Shown here: in pieces, positions 1-7,849 of the stretch
How positions within the stretch are numbered: position 1 is the stretch's first letter
Layout of the letters: every line of letters starts with the position of its first letter
NCBI RefSeq assembly: GCF_001431415.1
Contig: NZ_LDJI01000021.1
Coordinates: 80,630 to 144,629, forward strand
From: Stenotrophomonas humi
GTDB taxonomy: Bacteria; Pseudomonadota; Gammaproteobacteria; Xanthomonadales; Xanthomonadaceae
Direction: 5' to 3'
DNA: 64,000 nt
Program-made: the position numbers and the translations under genes
The notes under the pieces: model-generated
The model's input: the letters and a program-made list of their open reading frames with translations, nothing else
Database searches by the model: none
What the model was told of the DNA's origin: nothing

Positions 1-15
1 TTCTTTCGTCACCGA

Positions 16-1041
16 TCAGTCATAGCTGATCGTGAACGTCGCTCGTGCGGTCACACTCCCCGGCTGTATCTCCGTCTCGGTCTGCACGTAGCGAGCCGTC
101 AACGGGATGCTGAAGTCGCCGTTGCCTGCACTGCCCGCCAACCATCGATTCTCCGCACTGGCCTCGCTGGAGTCGGGTCCGTATCGGACCACCGTGGTGT
201 CCTTGAGAATCTGAAGTCCAACGCCTCGCGCGTCGGAGCCATCGCTGAGGGAAAGTGTGTCTGAGCGGTTCGCCGGATTGCTCTGGTCCGTCAACACCAC
301 ATGGACATTCCGCTTGGCACCCGCCACGCCATCCTTGCATTTCATTCCGATCTGGAAAGCTTCTCCTGCCAGCGTTGAGCCGACGCCATTGAATGAGGCT
401 GCCTGGACACTTGGCAGCCGGACCTGCATCTCCGGTTTTATCACCCCGCAGGTCATCACCTGAGGAATCACCTGGATGACATCCATCAAGCGGAAGGTCA
501 TCCACTTCAGTTCATTGGTGATGCCGCCCCCCATCGTACGAGCTTCCGCGATCTCCCCCAACGCGAGGGATCTGCCGACCTCGATCTCCCCAACCCGGAA
601 GAGGTGTATCTCCGTCTCCGGAACAAAGTGCAGAGGTGTCCATTTGTAGTCGTTTGTTACCGACGTTGACAGATACGACGGTGAGCCACTCACCGAGCGC
701 ATCTGGATACGCATGCCGATGCCGGGGATACCGCTCTCATGCAGGTTCGTGCCCGCGATCTTGGGCCGCGTGACCGTCAGCGAGCTCCGAATGTGTCCGG
801 TGTTGGTCTCTCCCTTGCAGGTCACCAGAAACTGAGTACTTGCGTTATGTCCCAACAATATCCTCGCGATCTCGGAGTTTAGCGGCGCACTGGCGTCAAC
901 GACCACCGGGCCATTCAGATTGTAGAGAGGCACGTTCAATGGCCCGCCGGAGCCAGATGTACACGTGGACATCTGCGCGAGCGACGGGAACACCATCAGG
1001 GCTCCTGTCAGCAGCACCAGCATCCGCAAGATCGTCTTCAT
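16..1041 (-). CDS. Fimbrial adhesin-like protein (copy A)
   Basis: Exported two-domain fimbrial protein of about 341 residues, probably a tip adhesin or minor subunit of a chaperone-usher fimbria. A signal peptide (basic start, hydrophobic core, ending near FPSLAQ) is followed by an N-terminal domain and a C-terminal pilin-like domain that ends in alternating hydrophobic residues, ATFTISYD, as expected of a donor strand recognised by the periplasmic chaperone. It is clearly paralogous to the next minus-strand gene, sharing VHVVLTDQ, GVGLQ, WLAGS and RYVQT blocks. The ATG start is preceded by GAGAG; an in-frame GTG lies nine bases upstream. No chaperone or usher gene is visible; they may lie beyond the left edge, downstream on this strand. 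The adhesin family call is firm; the ligand is unknown. Confidence 0.75.
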   Translation of the reverse strand: MKTILRMLVLLTGALMVFPSLAQMSTCTSGSGGPLNVPLYNLNGPVVVDASAPLNSEIARILLGHNASTQFLVTCKGETNTGHIRSSLTVTRPKIAGTNLHESGIPGIGMRIQMRSVSGSPSYLSTSVTNDYKWTPLHFVPETEIHLFRVGEIEVGRSLALGEIAEARTMGGGITNELKWMTFRLMDVIQVIPQVMTCGVIKPEMQVRLPSVQAASFNGVGSTLAGEAFQIGMKCKDGVAGAKRNVHVVLTDQSNPANRSDTLSLSDGSDARGVGLQILKDTTVVRYGPDSSEASAENRWLAGSAGNGDFSIPLTARYVQTETEIQPGSVTARATFTISYD

Positions 1042-1050
1042 TCTTCGCAC

Positions 1051-1476
1051 TCTCGTAGTCGGGCCGAAGCAGGCCCTCTGCCAGCAAGGATTCGCACATT
1101 CCGTCGAGACGACTGGTCGCCTTGTCGTGCGCAGCTGGCACAGTATTGGCGTGCGCCGAGTACGGGAAAATCAGCCGCGTCCTAATTCGGCCCTGCGCAA
1201 CATAGGACGTGCGGTATCTGCACTCATTGAGAGCACGGACCCGATACCTGTCTTTCAATCCTTGCTGCGCCCAGCGCAGACAAGCCTCGATGCCAGTTGA
1301 TGATCAATGCCGGCGACGGCCTGGGACTGAAGAGTTGCTCCGGCGGGAGCCATTGCCATACGCGCAAACGCATGACGCCCGTGCAGGAGCATCGCTGCCG
1401 GGTATTTGTCCAGAATGAGAGTTCCAACTCACGCCGGTAGGCGTTGCAGGAACCCTGTCCAGATGGAGCCGCTGCG
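1051..1476. other. Intergenic region upstream of adhesin copy A, no gene supported
   Basis: No convincing gene is seen. Open frames here have no homology-like features and no ribosome-binding site. The stretch probably holds the promoter of adhesin copy A. At 1140-1158 it contains a CAGTATTGGCG block that recurs upstream of the paralogous adhesin, and near 1179 the half-site TTAGGAC (minus strand), also shared with that upstream region. Confidence 0.4.
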
Positions 1477-1700
1477 CTATTCGTAGTTCAAAGTAGATGT
1501 GGCACGTGCGTTGGCCAACCAATGGCTCCCGCCACCGGGCACCGTCGAATCCGGTCCATAGCCGGGCACTTCCCCGTTCAGCAGTATCCTCACGCCTATA
1601 CCTGTGCCCACCGAATCGCAGCTCAGTGACAAATAGTCGAGCGATTGGACGGATCAGCCTGATCCGTCGGCACGCAGCATATTGCGGTGACACCCGCCGG
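1477..1700 (-). pseudogene. Decayed third fimbrial adhesin-like gene (C-terminal remnant)
   Basis: Reading the minus strand gives two pieces in different frames that line up with the C-terminal domain of the flanking adhesins. The upstream piece reads VPTDQADPSNRS and hits a stop at 1623-1625. The downstream piece, shifted in frame, reads LSCDSVGTGIGVRILL, then GYGPDS, GGGSHWLA and finally ARATSTLNYE before a stop at 1477-1479. Relative to its neighbours it has one frameshift and lacks about 28 residues between the WLA motif and the terminal strand. No N-terminal half or signal peptide can be followed upstream. It is best read as a dead copy from tandem duplication; the stretch from 1701 to 1926 shows only faint, unreliable similarity. 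Confidence 0.75.
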
Positions 1701-1926
1701 GTGTCGCGCCGACATCGACGATCACGCGCTTTCAGTACATGGTGCCTTCGCTCTCATCCACGGGGTCAAAGTAGCCTGATCTCGCACAGGGCTCGAACAC
1801 CGATTTGCGGGCAAAGGCGCGGGCGCACTGACCGGCCTGATGGGAGAACGCACAAAGCTGGCACGTGACGCACCTTCACGACGCGCAGAGTGAAATGCAG
1901 GGCGGTACTACATCGCCCGGCATTCA

Positions 1927-2976
1927 TCACTGATAGCTGAGGGTGAAGGTCACCCGTCCGAATACCGATCCCGGCTTTACCTGGGGCGCCGTCTGCACGT
2001 ACCGCACCGTCAGCGGAATATCGAACTCGCCATCACCGGTGCTGCCCGCCAACCAGTGGTTGTCGGCGCTGCTCGCCTTCGAGTCAGGTCCGAACCTGAG
2101 CACCGTCGAGTTCTTCAGCAACTGCAGTCCAACGCCGCTGGCACTGGATTGCGACGTGATGGAGAGCACATCGGACCGGTTGTTCGTATCCACCTGATCG
2201 GTGAGCACCACATGTACAGCAACGGTGCTGCCTTCCCCGCCACCACCGCAGTTCAACCCCAGCCTGAAATCATCTTCAGGCGAGAAGCTGCCGATACCGG
2301 TGAATTCTCGCGTCATCACCGGCCGCATCGGCACGCTCATCTCCGCGAGTTTCGCCGTGCAGGTGGTCACCTTGGGCACCACCGTGATGGCTTTCCCCAG
2401 CACGAACTGCAGCCACGTGGTGTTGTTGATGCTGCCGCTTGTAGGATCTGTCCTGATCGATGCGAACGTGCCCAGCGAAAGGCTGATCGGCCCATCGACA
2501 GCGATGTCTCCCGTCTTGATCAGCACGATCCTGAAATCGTAGATGCCGGTATTCGCGTTGGCCGGCACCGATATCTTTACCTTGTCCGGCGCCACGATGT
2601 CATAGCTGTTGCCACCGCTTGATTTCACCGTCAGTTGCATGCCGATACCGGCGACGCCGGTAGCGTAGACCTTGGGGAACTGACTGACCGCCGGGCGGTG
2701 CATCTCGTAGATCATTGGCACCAGCGAATACTCGGGCACGCCGGTGCAGGTGAAGGCCTTGAGCTCGTGTGAAAATCTTCCCTTGACTTCACCCATCGGC
2801 ATTCCCAGCGCGACATTCGGGTTGATCGGTATGTTGCTGTTCGGTATGAACGTTTCCTGCTGCGGAATGCCGCCGGCGATCGAGCACTTGATTGCCTGCG
2901 CATGGGCCGACGTGCCCGCTCCACACAACCCAAGGAAAAGCAGCAGCCGCGAAGCCAGGTAGTTCTTGATTGTCAT
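1927..2976 (-). CDS. Fimbrial adhesin-like protein (copy B)
   Basis: Exported fimbrial adhesin-like protein of about 349 residues, paralogous to copy A over the whole length. The start used is the second ATG, giving a standard signal peptide that ends near GTSAHAQA, with GAAGG about ten bases upstream; a longer frame begins seven codons earlier. Paired cysteines occur near the N terminus and at the domain boundary (VTTCTAK), as in copy A. The C-terminal pilin-like domain ends in VTFTLSYQ, a typical chaperone-binding donor strand. Its upstream region carries two direct repeats and a TAGGA palindrome. The two intact copies with a dead copy between them suggest an expanding or phase-varying adhesin set; no other fimbrial gene is in view. 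Confidence 0.75.
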   Translation of the reverse strand: MTIKNYLASRLLLFLGLCGAGTSAHAQAIKCSIAGGIPQQETFIPNSNIPINPNVALGMPMGEVKGRFSHELKAFTCTGVPEYSLVPMIYEMHRPAVSQFPKVYATGVAGIGMQLTVKSSGGNSYDIVAPDKVKISVPANANTGIYDFRIVLIKTGDIAVDGPISLSLGTFASIRTDPTSGSINNTTWLQFVLGKAITVVPKVTTCTAKLAEMSVPMRPVMTREFTGIGSFSPEDDFRLGLNCGGGGEGSTVAVHVVLTDQVDTNNRSDVLSITSQSSASGVGLQLLKNSTVLRFGPDSKASSADNHWLAGSTGDGEFDIPLTVRYVQTAPQVKPGSVFGRVTFTLSYQ

Positions 2977-3089
2977 TTGGCGTTCGCCTTCATGCATGTC
3001 ATCGACGCTGGCGGCACTTCCTCGTCAGAGATCGCGTTGTCGTCTGGCGGCCAGATGACTACGAAAGCACCGGCCACAACTCACGGGCG

Positions 3090-3133
3090 CCAGTATTGGC
3101 GAGCGCCGTCTGTGCCGGTATTGGCGAGGTCCG
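3090..3133. promoter_or_regulatory. Two direct repeats upstream of adhesin copy B
   Basis: Two 19-base copies, CCAGTATTGGCGAGCGCCG at 3090-3108 and CCGGTATTGGCGAGGTCCG at 3115-3133, repeat with a 25-base period about 115-157 bases upstream of the copy B start. A single related copy (CAGTATTGGCGTGCGCCG) lies about 100 bases upstream of adhesin copy A. Conservation outside the coding regions suggests binding sites for a shared regulator; this is inference. Confidence 0.5.
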
Positions 3134-3152
3134 AAACAGAATCGGACCGAGC

Positions 3153-3166
3153 TAGGATTTGTCCTA
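3153..3166. promoter_or_regulatory. TAGGA-N4-TCCTA palindrome
   Basis: The dyad TAGGATTTGTCCTA lies about 180 bases upstream of adhesin copy B. It resembles the general form of sites bound by NarL/LuxR-type response regulators such as RcsB. A single half-site (TTAGGAC) is kept upstream of copy A. Regulator identity is a guess. Confidence 0.3.
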
Positions 3167-3184
3167 AATCGTCATCGTCGAGCG

Positions 3185-3221
3185 GCGCTCAGGGAGCGAG
3201 CGTTCATCGCCCCCTGAGCGC
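3185..3221 (-). terminator. Hairpin downstream of fpr
   Basis: A perfect 10-base inverted repeat, GCGCTCAGGG at 3185-3194 and CCCTGAGCGC at 3212-3221, with a 17-base loop. It lies between the stop of the ferredoxin-NADP reductase gene and the adhesin promoter region, so a terminator or transcriptional insulator is plausible. No T-run follows on either strand. Confidence 0.4.
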
Positions 3222-3301
3222 ACCGTGGCGGCGGCGCTGCCGCGCAACCCCGCCGGTAATCACGGGGATCAGCGGCCGTCGACATACGGCCTGCGGCGGC
3301 T

Positions 3302-4051
3302 TCACTTGCTACTGACGTACTTCTCACGGCGGACCTGCGGAATCGGCAGTCCTGCGGCTTTCAGCGCTTCGAAACAGGCGTCGACCATGTCCGGGTTGCC
3401 GCACAGGTAGGCGATGTCGCGGGTCGGGTCCGGGCCGATCTCGGCCAGATGCTGCTGTACGTAGCCTTGGCGCACGTCCGGATGCGGGTTGTCCGGCAGC
3501 TCGCGCGACAGGCACGGCATGTAGCGGAAGCCCGGGGTGGCTTCGGCAAAGGCACGGAAGTCCTCGCTGTACAGCAGCTCGGCGGGGGTTCGGGCACCCT
3601 GCAGCAGCACCACTTCCACGCCGCGCTCTTCGATGGCCTTGCGCAGCAGCGGCAGCATCGAGCGGTACGGGGTGACGCCGGTGCCGGTGGCAATCAGCAG
3701 GTAACGGCTGTTGTGGTCACCCGGGTTCAGGCAGAAGCGCCCAAATGGACCGCTGCCGGTGATGTGGCCGCCCAGCTCCAGCCCTTCAAACAAGGCCGTG
3801 GCGGCGCCACCGGGGACGAAACTGACCGCGATATCCACCGCGTCGCCCGGCCCGAGGGCGTGGTCGTGGATGGTGGCCAGCGAATAACTGCGCTTGGTAT
3901 CGGTGCCGTCGGCGTACTGGAAATGCACCTGGATGAACTGGCCGGGCTGGAAATCCAGCGGCTGGCCGTCGTCACGGACGAACTGGTAATGGCCGACACT
4001 GGGCGCCAGCATGTGGCGGCCGACCAGCTTGAGGGGGAATTGGATTGGCAC
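3302..4051 (-). CDS. fpr: Ferredoxin--NADP(+) reductase
   Basis: Cytoplasmic FAD-containing reductase that transfers electrons between NADPH and ferredoxin or flavodoxin. The FAD-binding barrel contains the RSYSLA motif (RxYS type), and the NADP domain has IATGTGVTPYRSML and, near the end, YLCGNPDMVDACFEAL. The protein ends in REKYVSSK, the aromatic residue near the C terminus being typical of the family. The chosen start is a GTG giving PIQFPLKLVGRHMLAPSV; a longer frame upstream has no support, and an internal ATG would cut off the first strand. Length about 249 residues matches bacterial Fpr. It is a single gene, divergent from the ABC exporter genes, with a hairpin downstream. Confidence 0.9.
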   Translation of the reverse strand: MPIQFPLKLVGRHMLAPSVGHYQFVRDDGQPLDFQPGQFIQVHFQYADGTDTKRSYSLATIHDHALGPGDAVDIAVSFVPGGAATALFEGLELGGHITGSGPFGRFCLNPGDHNSRYLLIATGTGVTPYRSMLPLLRKAIEERGVEVVLLQGARTPAELLYSEDFRAFAEATPGFRYMPCLSRELPDNPHPDVRQGYVQQHLAEIGPDPTRDIAYLCGNPDMVDACFEALKAAGLPIPQVRREKYVSSK

Positions 4052-4095
4052 GGGGGAGGAACAGTGTGTAGCCGGGCATGGGCCACGGGGCCACC

Positions 4096-4101
4096 TATAA
4101 T
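4096..4101 (+). promoter_or_regulatory. Possible -10 box (TATAAT) for the ABC exporter operon
   Basis: An exact TATAAT stands out in GC-rich DNA 51 bases upstream of the ABC ATPase start. No good -35 box is seen 16-18 bases upstream. The complementary strand could equally read TATTAT toward fpr. Confidence 0.4.
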
Positions 4102-4151
4102 AGCGGCCTTGCACTTATCCGGCGCCGTGACCCTGGCGCGAAGGCCCGAGC

Positions 4152-5105
4152 TTGGACTCCCGAACCTCCCCGATCGCGCCCGCATTGCGCGTCCACGATC
4201 TCCGCAAAACCTACGACAACGGCGTGCAGGCGCTCAAGGGCGTCTCGATGGAGGTTGCCCCGGGCGACTTCTTCGCCCTGCTGGGCCCCAACGGGGCCGG
4301 CAAGTCGACCATGATCGGCATCATTTCCTCGCTGGTGAACCTGAGTGAAGGCCAGGTGGAAGTGTTTGGTACCGACCTGGTCAGCAACCGCAGCGCCACC
4401 ATGCGCCTGATCGGGCTGGTGCCGCAGGAAATCAACTTCAACCTGTTCGAAAAGCCCTTCGACATCCTGGTCAACTACGCCGGCTTCTACGGCATTGCGC
4501 GTGCCGAGGCCGAAGTGCGCGCCGAAGAGGAACTCAAGCGCGCGCATCTGTGGAACAAGGCGCAGATGATGAGCCGCACGCTGTCCGGCGGCATGAAGCG
4601 CCGGCTGATGATCGCCCGCGCGATGATGACCCGCCCGCGCCTGTTGATCCTGGACGAACCCACGGCCGGTGTGGACATCGAAATCCGCCGCGACATGTGG
4701 AAGACGCTGCAGGAAATCAACGCCGCCGGCACCACCATCATCCTGACCACGCATTACCTGGAAGAAGCCGAGCAGCTGTGTCGCAACCTGGCCATCATCA
4801 ACCACGGCCGCATCGTCGAGCAGGGCCCGATGCGCGACCTGCTGGCCAAGCTGGATGTGGAAGGCTTCATCTTCGACATCGACGGTGAACTGCCCACGCA
4901 GCTGCCGCATATCGAAGGTGCCACGCTGCTGGCCACCGATGCACACACGCTGGACCTGGACATGCCGCGCGCGATGGATCTGAACCGCGTGTTCGCAGCA
5001 CTGGGCGACGCCGGCATCCGTGTGCGCTCGATGCGTACCAAGAGCAACCGCCTGGAAGAGCTGTTCGTGCGTCTTACCGGCAACCTGGAGACCACCGCAG
5101 CATGA
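4152..5105 (+). CDS. ABC transporter ATP-binding protein (YadG-like)
   Basis: ATPase subunit of an ABC-2 type exporter. The Walker A motif GPNGAGKST lies at residues 45-53, followed by a Q-loop (LVPQEINFN), signature LSGGMKRRL, Walker B LLILDEPTAGVD and the switch histidine in LTTHYLEEAE. About 70 C-terminal residues form the extra domain of the DrrA/NodI/YadG group. The start is a TTG just after a weak GAAGG-like site; no closer ATG would preserve the N-terminal strand. It overlaps the permease gene by four bases (ATGA), indicating translational coupling. Length (317) and partner match E. coli YadG/YadH, whose substrate is unknown. Confidence 0.88.
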   Translation: MDSRTSPIAPALRVHDLRKTYDNGVQALKGVSMEVAPGDFFALLGPNGAGKSTMIGIISSLVNLSEGQVEVFGTDLVSNRSATMRLIGLVPQEINFNLFEKPFDILVNYAGFYGIARAEAEVRAEEELKRAHLWNKAQMMSRTLSGGMKRRLMIARAMMTRPRLLILDEPTAGVDIEIRRDMWKTLQEINAAGTTIILTTHYLEEAEQLCRNLAIINHGRIVEQGPMRDLLAKLDVEGFIFDIDGELPTQLPHIEGATLLATDAHTLDLDMPRAMDLNRVFAALGDAGIRVRSMRTKSNRLEELFVRLTGNLETTAA

Positions 5106-5896
5106 GTACCCCCGTTCCCGTGACCGACAGCAGCCGCAACTGGGTGGCGCTGGGCACCATCGTCCGCCGTGAGGTCAGCCGCATCCTGCGCATCTGGGGC
5201 CAGACCCTGGTGCCGCCGGCCATCACCATGACCCTGTACTTCCTGATCTTCGGCGGCCTGATCGGCTCCAAGATCGGCGACATGGGCGGCTACAGCTACA
5301 TGCAGTTCATCGTGCCTGGCCTGGTCATGATGAGCGTCATCCAGAACAGCTACGGCAACATCAGCTCCTCGTTCTTCGGCGCCAAGTTCGGCCGTCATAT
5401 CGAAGAACTGCTGGTCAGCCCGATGCCGAACTGGGTGATCCTCGGTGGCTATGTCGCCGGTGCGGTGCTGCGCGGCCTGATGGTCGGCGTGATCGTGCTG
5501 ATCATCGCCATGTTCTTCACCCCGGTGCGCATCCCGCACCCGCTGGTGACGCTGACCACGGTGTTGCTGGGCGCGACGATCTTCTCGCTGGCCGGCTTCA
5601 TCAACGCCGTCTACGCCAAGAAGTTCGACGACGTCGCGATCGTGCCGACCTTCATCCTGACCCCGCTGACCTACCTGGGCGGCGTGTTCTATTCGGTGAC
5701 GCTGCTGCCGGGCTGGGCGCAGGCAATGACGCATGCCAACCCGATCTTCTACATGGTCAACGCCTTCCGCTATGGCCTGCTGGGCAGCAGCGACGTGCCG
5801 CTGTGGATCTCCTATGCACTGATGTTCGGCTTCGTGGCTGCGCTCACCGCATTGGCACTGTGGCTGCTCAAGCGTGGTGTTGGCCTGCGCAGCTGA
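5102..5896 (+). CDS. ABC-2 type transporter permease (YadH-like)
   Basis: Inner-membrane permease partner of the preceding ATPase. It has about six hydrophobic segments, starting at TLVPPAITMTLYFLIFGGLIG, and the conserved ABC-2 region with FVPG/VPG-type residues (QFIVPGLVMMSV) and LTPLTYLGGVFYSVTLLPGW. The length of 264 residues is normal for the YadH/NodJ group. The start ATG overlaps the ATPase stop. The two-gene unit ends 26 bases later at a strong intrinsic terminator. Substrate cannot be deduced. Confidence 0.88.
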   Translation: MSTPVPVTDSSRNWVALGTIVRREVSRILRIWGQTLVPPAITMTLYFLIFGGLIGSKIGDMGGYSYMQFIVPGLVMMSVIQNSYGNISSSFFGAKFGRHIEELLVSPMPNWVILGGYVAGAVLRGLMVGVIVLIIAMFFTPVRIPHPLVTLTTVLLGATIFSLAGFINAVYAKKFDDVAIVPTFILTPLTYLGGVFYSVTLLPGWAQAMTHANPIFYMVNAFRYGLLGSSDVPLWISYALMFGFVAALTALALWLLKRGVGLRS

Positions 5897-5921
5897 TCCA
5901 CGCCACCCATGCAGGATATGA

Positions 5922-5953
5922 GGGCGGGGCCGCAATGGCCCCGCCCTTTTTTT
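5922..5953 (+). terminator. Rho-independent terminator of the ABC exporter operon
   Basis: A perfect 10-base stem, GGGCGGGGCC (5922-5931) with GGCCCCGCCC (5937-5946), five-base loop GCAAT, followed directly by seven T. It closes the two-gene exporter operon. Confidence 0.95.
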
Positions 5954-6339
5954 GTCGATCCCCCGGCACGTCGTCGCCAGGACATTTTCAATGCGCCCCC
6001 TGAACCTTCGGCGGTGCCATCTTCTGATGCCACGATGCTGTTGTTATGCTGCGCCGACAGGGGGCTCTTTGGACCAGACGTCGACAGGGCACTGAATGAC
6101 CGCAGCACCACGCAGTCCCACAACGGCAGCCATGCTGCCTGCAATCGCAATGACGCCCGCGCCCACCGCGATCCTGGGGTCGGCACATGCCGCCACGGTG
6201 CAGGTCCGCTCGATCGATCGCATGCCGTTGTTCGGCTGCTGACACCGTACTGATGCTCTCCCCCCGCACACTCGCTTCCTTTCCAATCCCGGACGACCAG
6301 ACGCGTCGACCGGGCTCGATTCCATTGCCGGAGCAACGC
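5954..6339 (+). promoter_or_regulatory. Intergenic region with a possible promoter for the OmpA-type lipoprotein
   Basis: No supported gene in these 386 bases. A sigma-70-like pair is possible: TTCTGA at 6022-6027, 17-base spacer, TATGCT at 6045-6050, which would leave a leader of about 280 bases before the lipoprotein start. A 59-codon frame on the minus strand with one hydrophobic stretch has no ribosome-binding site and was not called. Confidence 0.35.
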
Positions 6340-7368
6340 ATGAAGCCACTTACCGTTTCCAAGCGCACCGTCCTTGCCGCCTCGACCATCGCCCTGCTGC
6401 TGGGTGCGGCATGCAACCGCACCCCAGCGCCCAGCGAAGCCACCTCGCCCGTTGCCGACGCATCGGCATCGGCAGAGCAGGCTGTTGCGCAGGAGACAAA
6501 GGCCACGAGCAATGCCTTCGATATCAGCACCGTGCCCGTTTCCACCGCGACGCTGGGTGGATTTCCGTATATCGGCCTACCCGATGGCTATGAAGCGCTT
6601 CGTCCAGAAACCAACACATTCGAACGCGTGCCGTTCTGGACAGGCGATCGCCTGGAATGGGTCGAGGGCCAGGCCTACGGTGCGCTTGTCCAGGCCAAGG
6701 GCGATCATCCTTTCTCGCAGTTGGAATTGAACCGCAATATCCAGGCGCTGGTTGAAAGCCTCGGCGGGCAGCGCGTGTTCAGCGGCAGGATTCCGGCCGA
6801 AGGCAAGGAGGGCATCCAGGCTTCCGATGCGGCAGTCAATCGTGTCGATGCGCTCGGTGATATCTACAACGAAAGCGCGGAGGTCTATGTCATTCACCGC
6901 GCGGACCGCGACATCTGGCTGCACGTTGCCAAGAACGGCAACCAGGCTGGCGTATTGATCGCCGAGACCAAACCGGTAGCGATCACCGCCAAGGCGCTGC
7001 CTGCCGATGAATTGAAGAAATCACTCGATGCAGCGGGCAAGGTGGCCATCCAGGTGCAGTTCGAAACCGACCAGGCGGCGATCCTGCCGACCTCGAAACC
7101 ACAACTCGAGCAGGTCATTTCGCTGTTGAATGAAAATTCCGCACTGCGTCTTTCAATCAATGGACACACCGACAACACGGGCAGTGCGTCACACAATCTA
7201 CAGCTCTCACAACATCGTGCAGCCGCCGTTCGCGACTTCATAATCGCTGCCGGAATCGATCAAAAAAGGCTTGAATCAAGCGGTTTTGGCGACTCCCAAC
7301 CAGTTGCACAAAACACCACCGATGACGGCAAGGCGCGCAATCGACGCGTTGAGCTTGTGAAGATCTGA
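6340..7368 (+). CDS. OmpA-family lipoprotein
   Basis: Predicted outer-membrane lipoprotein of 342 residues with a C-terminal peptidoglycan-binding OmpA domain. The signal peptide ends in a lipobox, LLGAAC, with the lipidated cysteine near residue 24, followed by an Ala/Ser/Glu-rich linker. The middle third is a domain I do not recognise. The last about 110 residues form the OmpA domain, including INGHTDNTGS and the LSQHRAAAVRDFI and NRRVELVKI blocks. The start ATG has GGAG seven bases upstream; the frame extends further up without support. It precedes the Tad pilus operon by about 190 bases on the same strand. OmpA-like proteins accompany some Tad loci and could anchor the apparatus, but a shared function is inferred. 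Confidence 0.85.
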   Translation: MKPLTVSKRTVLAASTIALLLGAACNRTPAPSEATSPVADASASAEQAVAQETKATSNAFDISTVPVSTATLGGFPYIGLPDGYEALRPETNTFERVPFWTGDRLEWVEGQAYGALVQAKGDHPFSQLELNRNIQALVESLGGQRVFSGRIPAEGKEGIQASDAAVNRVDALGDIYNESAEVYVIHRADRDIWLHVAKNGNQAGVLIAETKPVAITAKALPADELKKSLDAAGKVAIQVQFETDQAAILPTSKPQLEQVISLLNENSALRLSINGHTDNTGSASHNLQLSQHRAAAVRDFIIAAGIDQKRLESSGFGDSQPVAQNTTDDGKARNRRVELVKI

Positions 7369-7405
7369 ATTAACTTCACTATCACTTATCTAAATAAGAA
7401 TCGTC

Positions 7406-7434
7406 TTGAACATGAAATAAAGCCGTGCTTATAT
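7406..7434 (+). promoter_or_regulatory. Candidate sigma-70 promoter of the Tad operon
   Basis: TTGAAC at 7406-7411, a 17-base spacer and TTATAT at 7429-7434 lie in an AT-richer patch between the OmpA-type gene and flp. Transcription would start near 7441 and give a leader of about 118 bases that contains a hairpin. Confidence 0.55.
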
Positions 7435-7511
7435 CGAGCCCGCATCAGTTCAGGGGGCGTCATTAGCGACTGGTGGCATTGACTTAATTTCCGAAGTACC
7501 AGGACGGCAAC

Positions 7512-7533
7512 GCAGTGCGACTCATCGCACTGC
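7512..7533 (+). promoter_or_regulatory. Leader hairpin upstream of flp
   Basis: A perfect 9-base inverted repeat, GCAGTGCGA and TCGCACTGC with loop CTCA, ends about 14 bases before the AGGAGA ribosome-binding site (7547-7552) of flp. It could stabilise or regulate the pilin mRNA, or be a protein-binding dyad. It is too close to the gene and lacks a T-run, so it is not an intrinsic terminator. Confidence 0.5.
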
Positions 7534-7558
7534 AACGCCAATCACTAGGAGAAAGCCC

Positions 7559-7828
7559 ATGCATCACACGCCCCGCAAGTTTGGTTTCAAGAAGCAACGC
7601 GGTCAGGGTATGACCGAGTACATCATCATCACCGCACTGGTGGCCATTGCCGCCATCGCCGCTTTCACCTACTTCGGTGGAACCGCGCGCAGCCAGGTTG
7701 CCGGTATGGCCAAGGAACTCTCCGGCCAGAGCGCAACGGCATCGATCAACCGCGCCAAGAACGTCTCCAACAAGGCGCAGCAGGAAGCGGACAAAGACAA
7801 GGGCATGGACGCTTACGGCAACAAGTAA
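7559..7828 (+). CDS. Flp-type pilin (class IVb prepilin)
   Basis: Probable major subunit of the Tad pilus. The 89-residue precursor has a basic leader ending KKQRG, followed by QGMTEYIIITALVAIAAIAAF; cutting after RG gives a mature protein with glutamate at +5 and tyrosine at +6, the Flp signature. The hydrophobic helix is followed by a short polar tail rich in Ser, Lys and Asn (SNKAQQEADKDKGMDAYGNK). The start has a strong AGGAGA site. The gene sits first in the operon between a leader hairpin and a strong downstream hairpin, a layout that would let the pilin be made in excess of the assembly proteins. The mature protein is slightly longer than typical Flp. Confidence 0.88.
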   Translation: MHHTPRKFGFKKQRGQGMTEYIIITALVAIAAIAAFTYFGGTARSQVAGMAKELSGQSATASINRAKNVSNKAQQEADKDKGMDAYGNK

Positions 7829-7849
7829 GCCTCCCTCGTTCTCCCACGT

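Noticed and set aside
896..1258. Open frame on the minus strand between adhesin copies
   Set aside because: Overlaps the start of adhesin A in another frame and shows no domain, signal peptide or ribosome-binding site.
1701..1926. Possible N-terminal continuation of the decayed adhesin
   Set aside because: Only very short matches such as VVKV were seen, in changing frames; too weak to include.
4754..5935. Long minus-strand frame antisense to the ABC permease gene, rich in His, Gln and Asp
   Set aside because: The composition is typical of an antisense reading of GC-rich coding DNA, and the plus strand encodes a clear ABC-2 permease.
6044..6223. Minus-strand frame of about 59 codons with one hydrophobic stretch upstream of the OmpA-type gene
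   Set aside because: No ribosome-binding site, no recognisable family, and the hydrophobicity could be an antisense effect in GC-rich DNA.
7470..7500. Possible sigma-54 promoter upstream of flp (TGGCATTGAC)
   Set aside because: The GC element at -12 is absent; the sigma-70 pair at 7406-7434 fits better.
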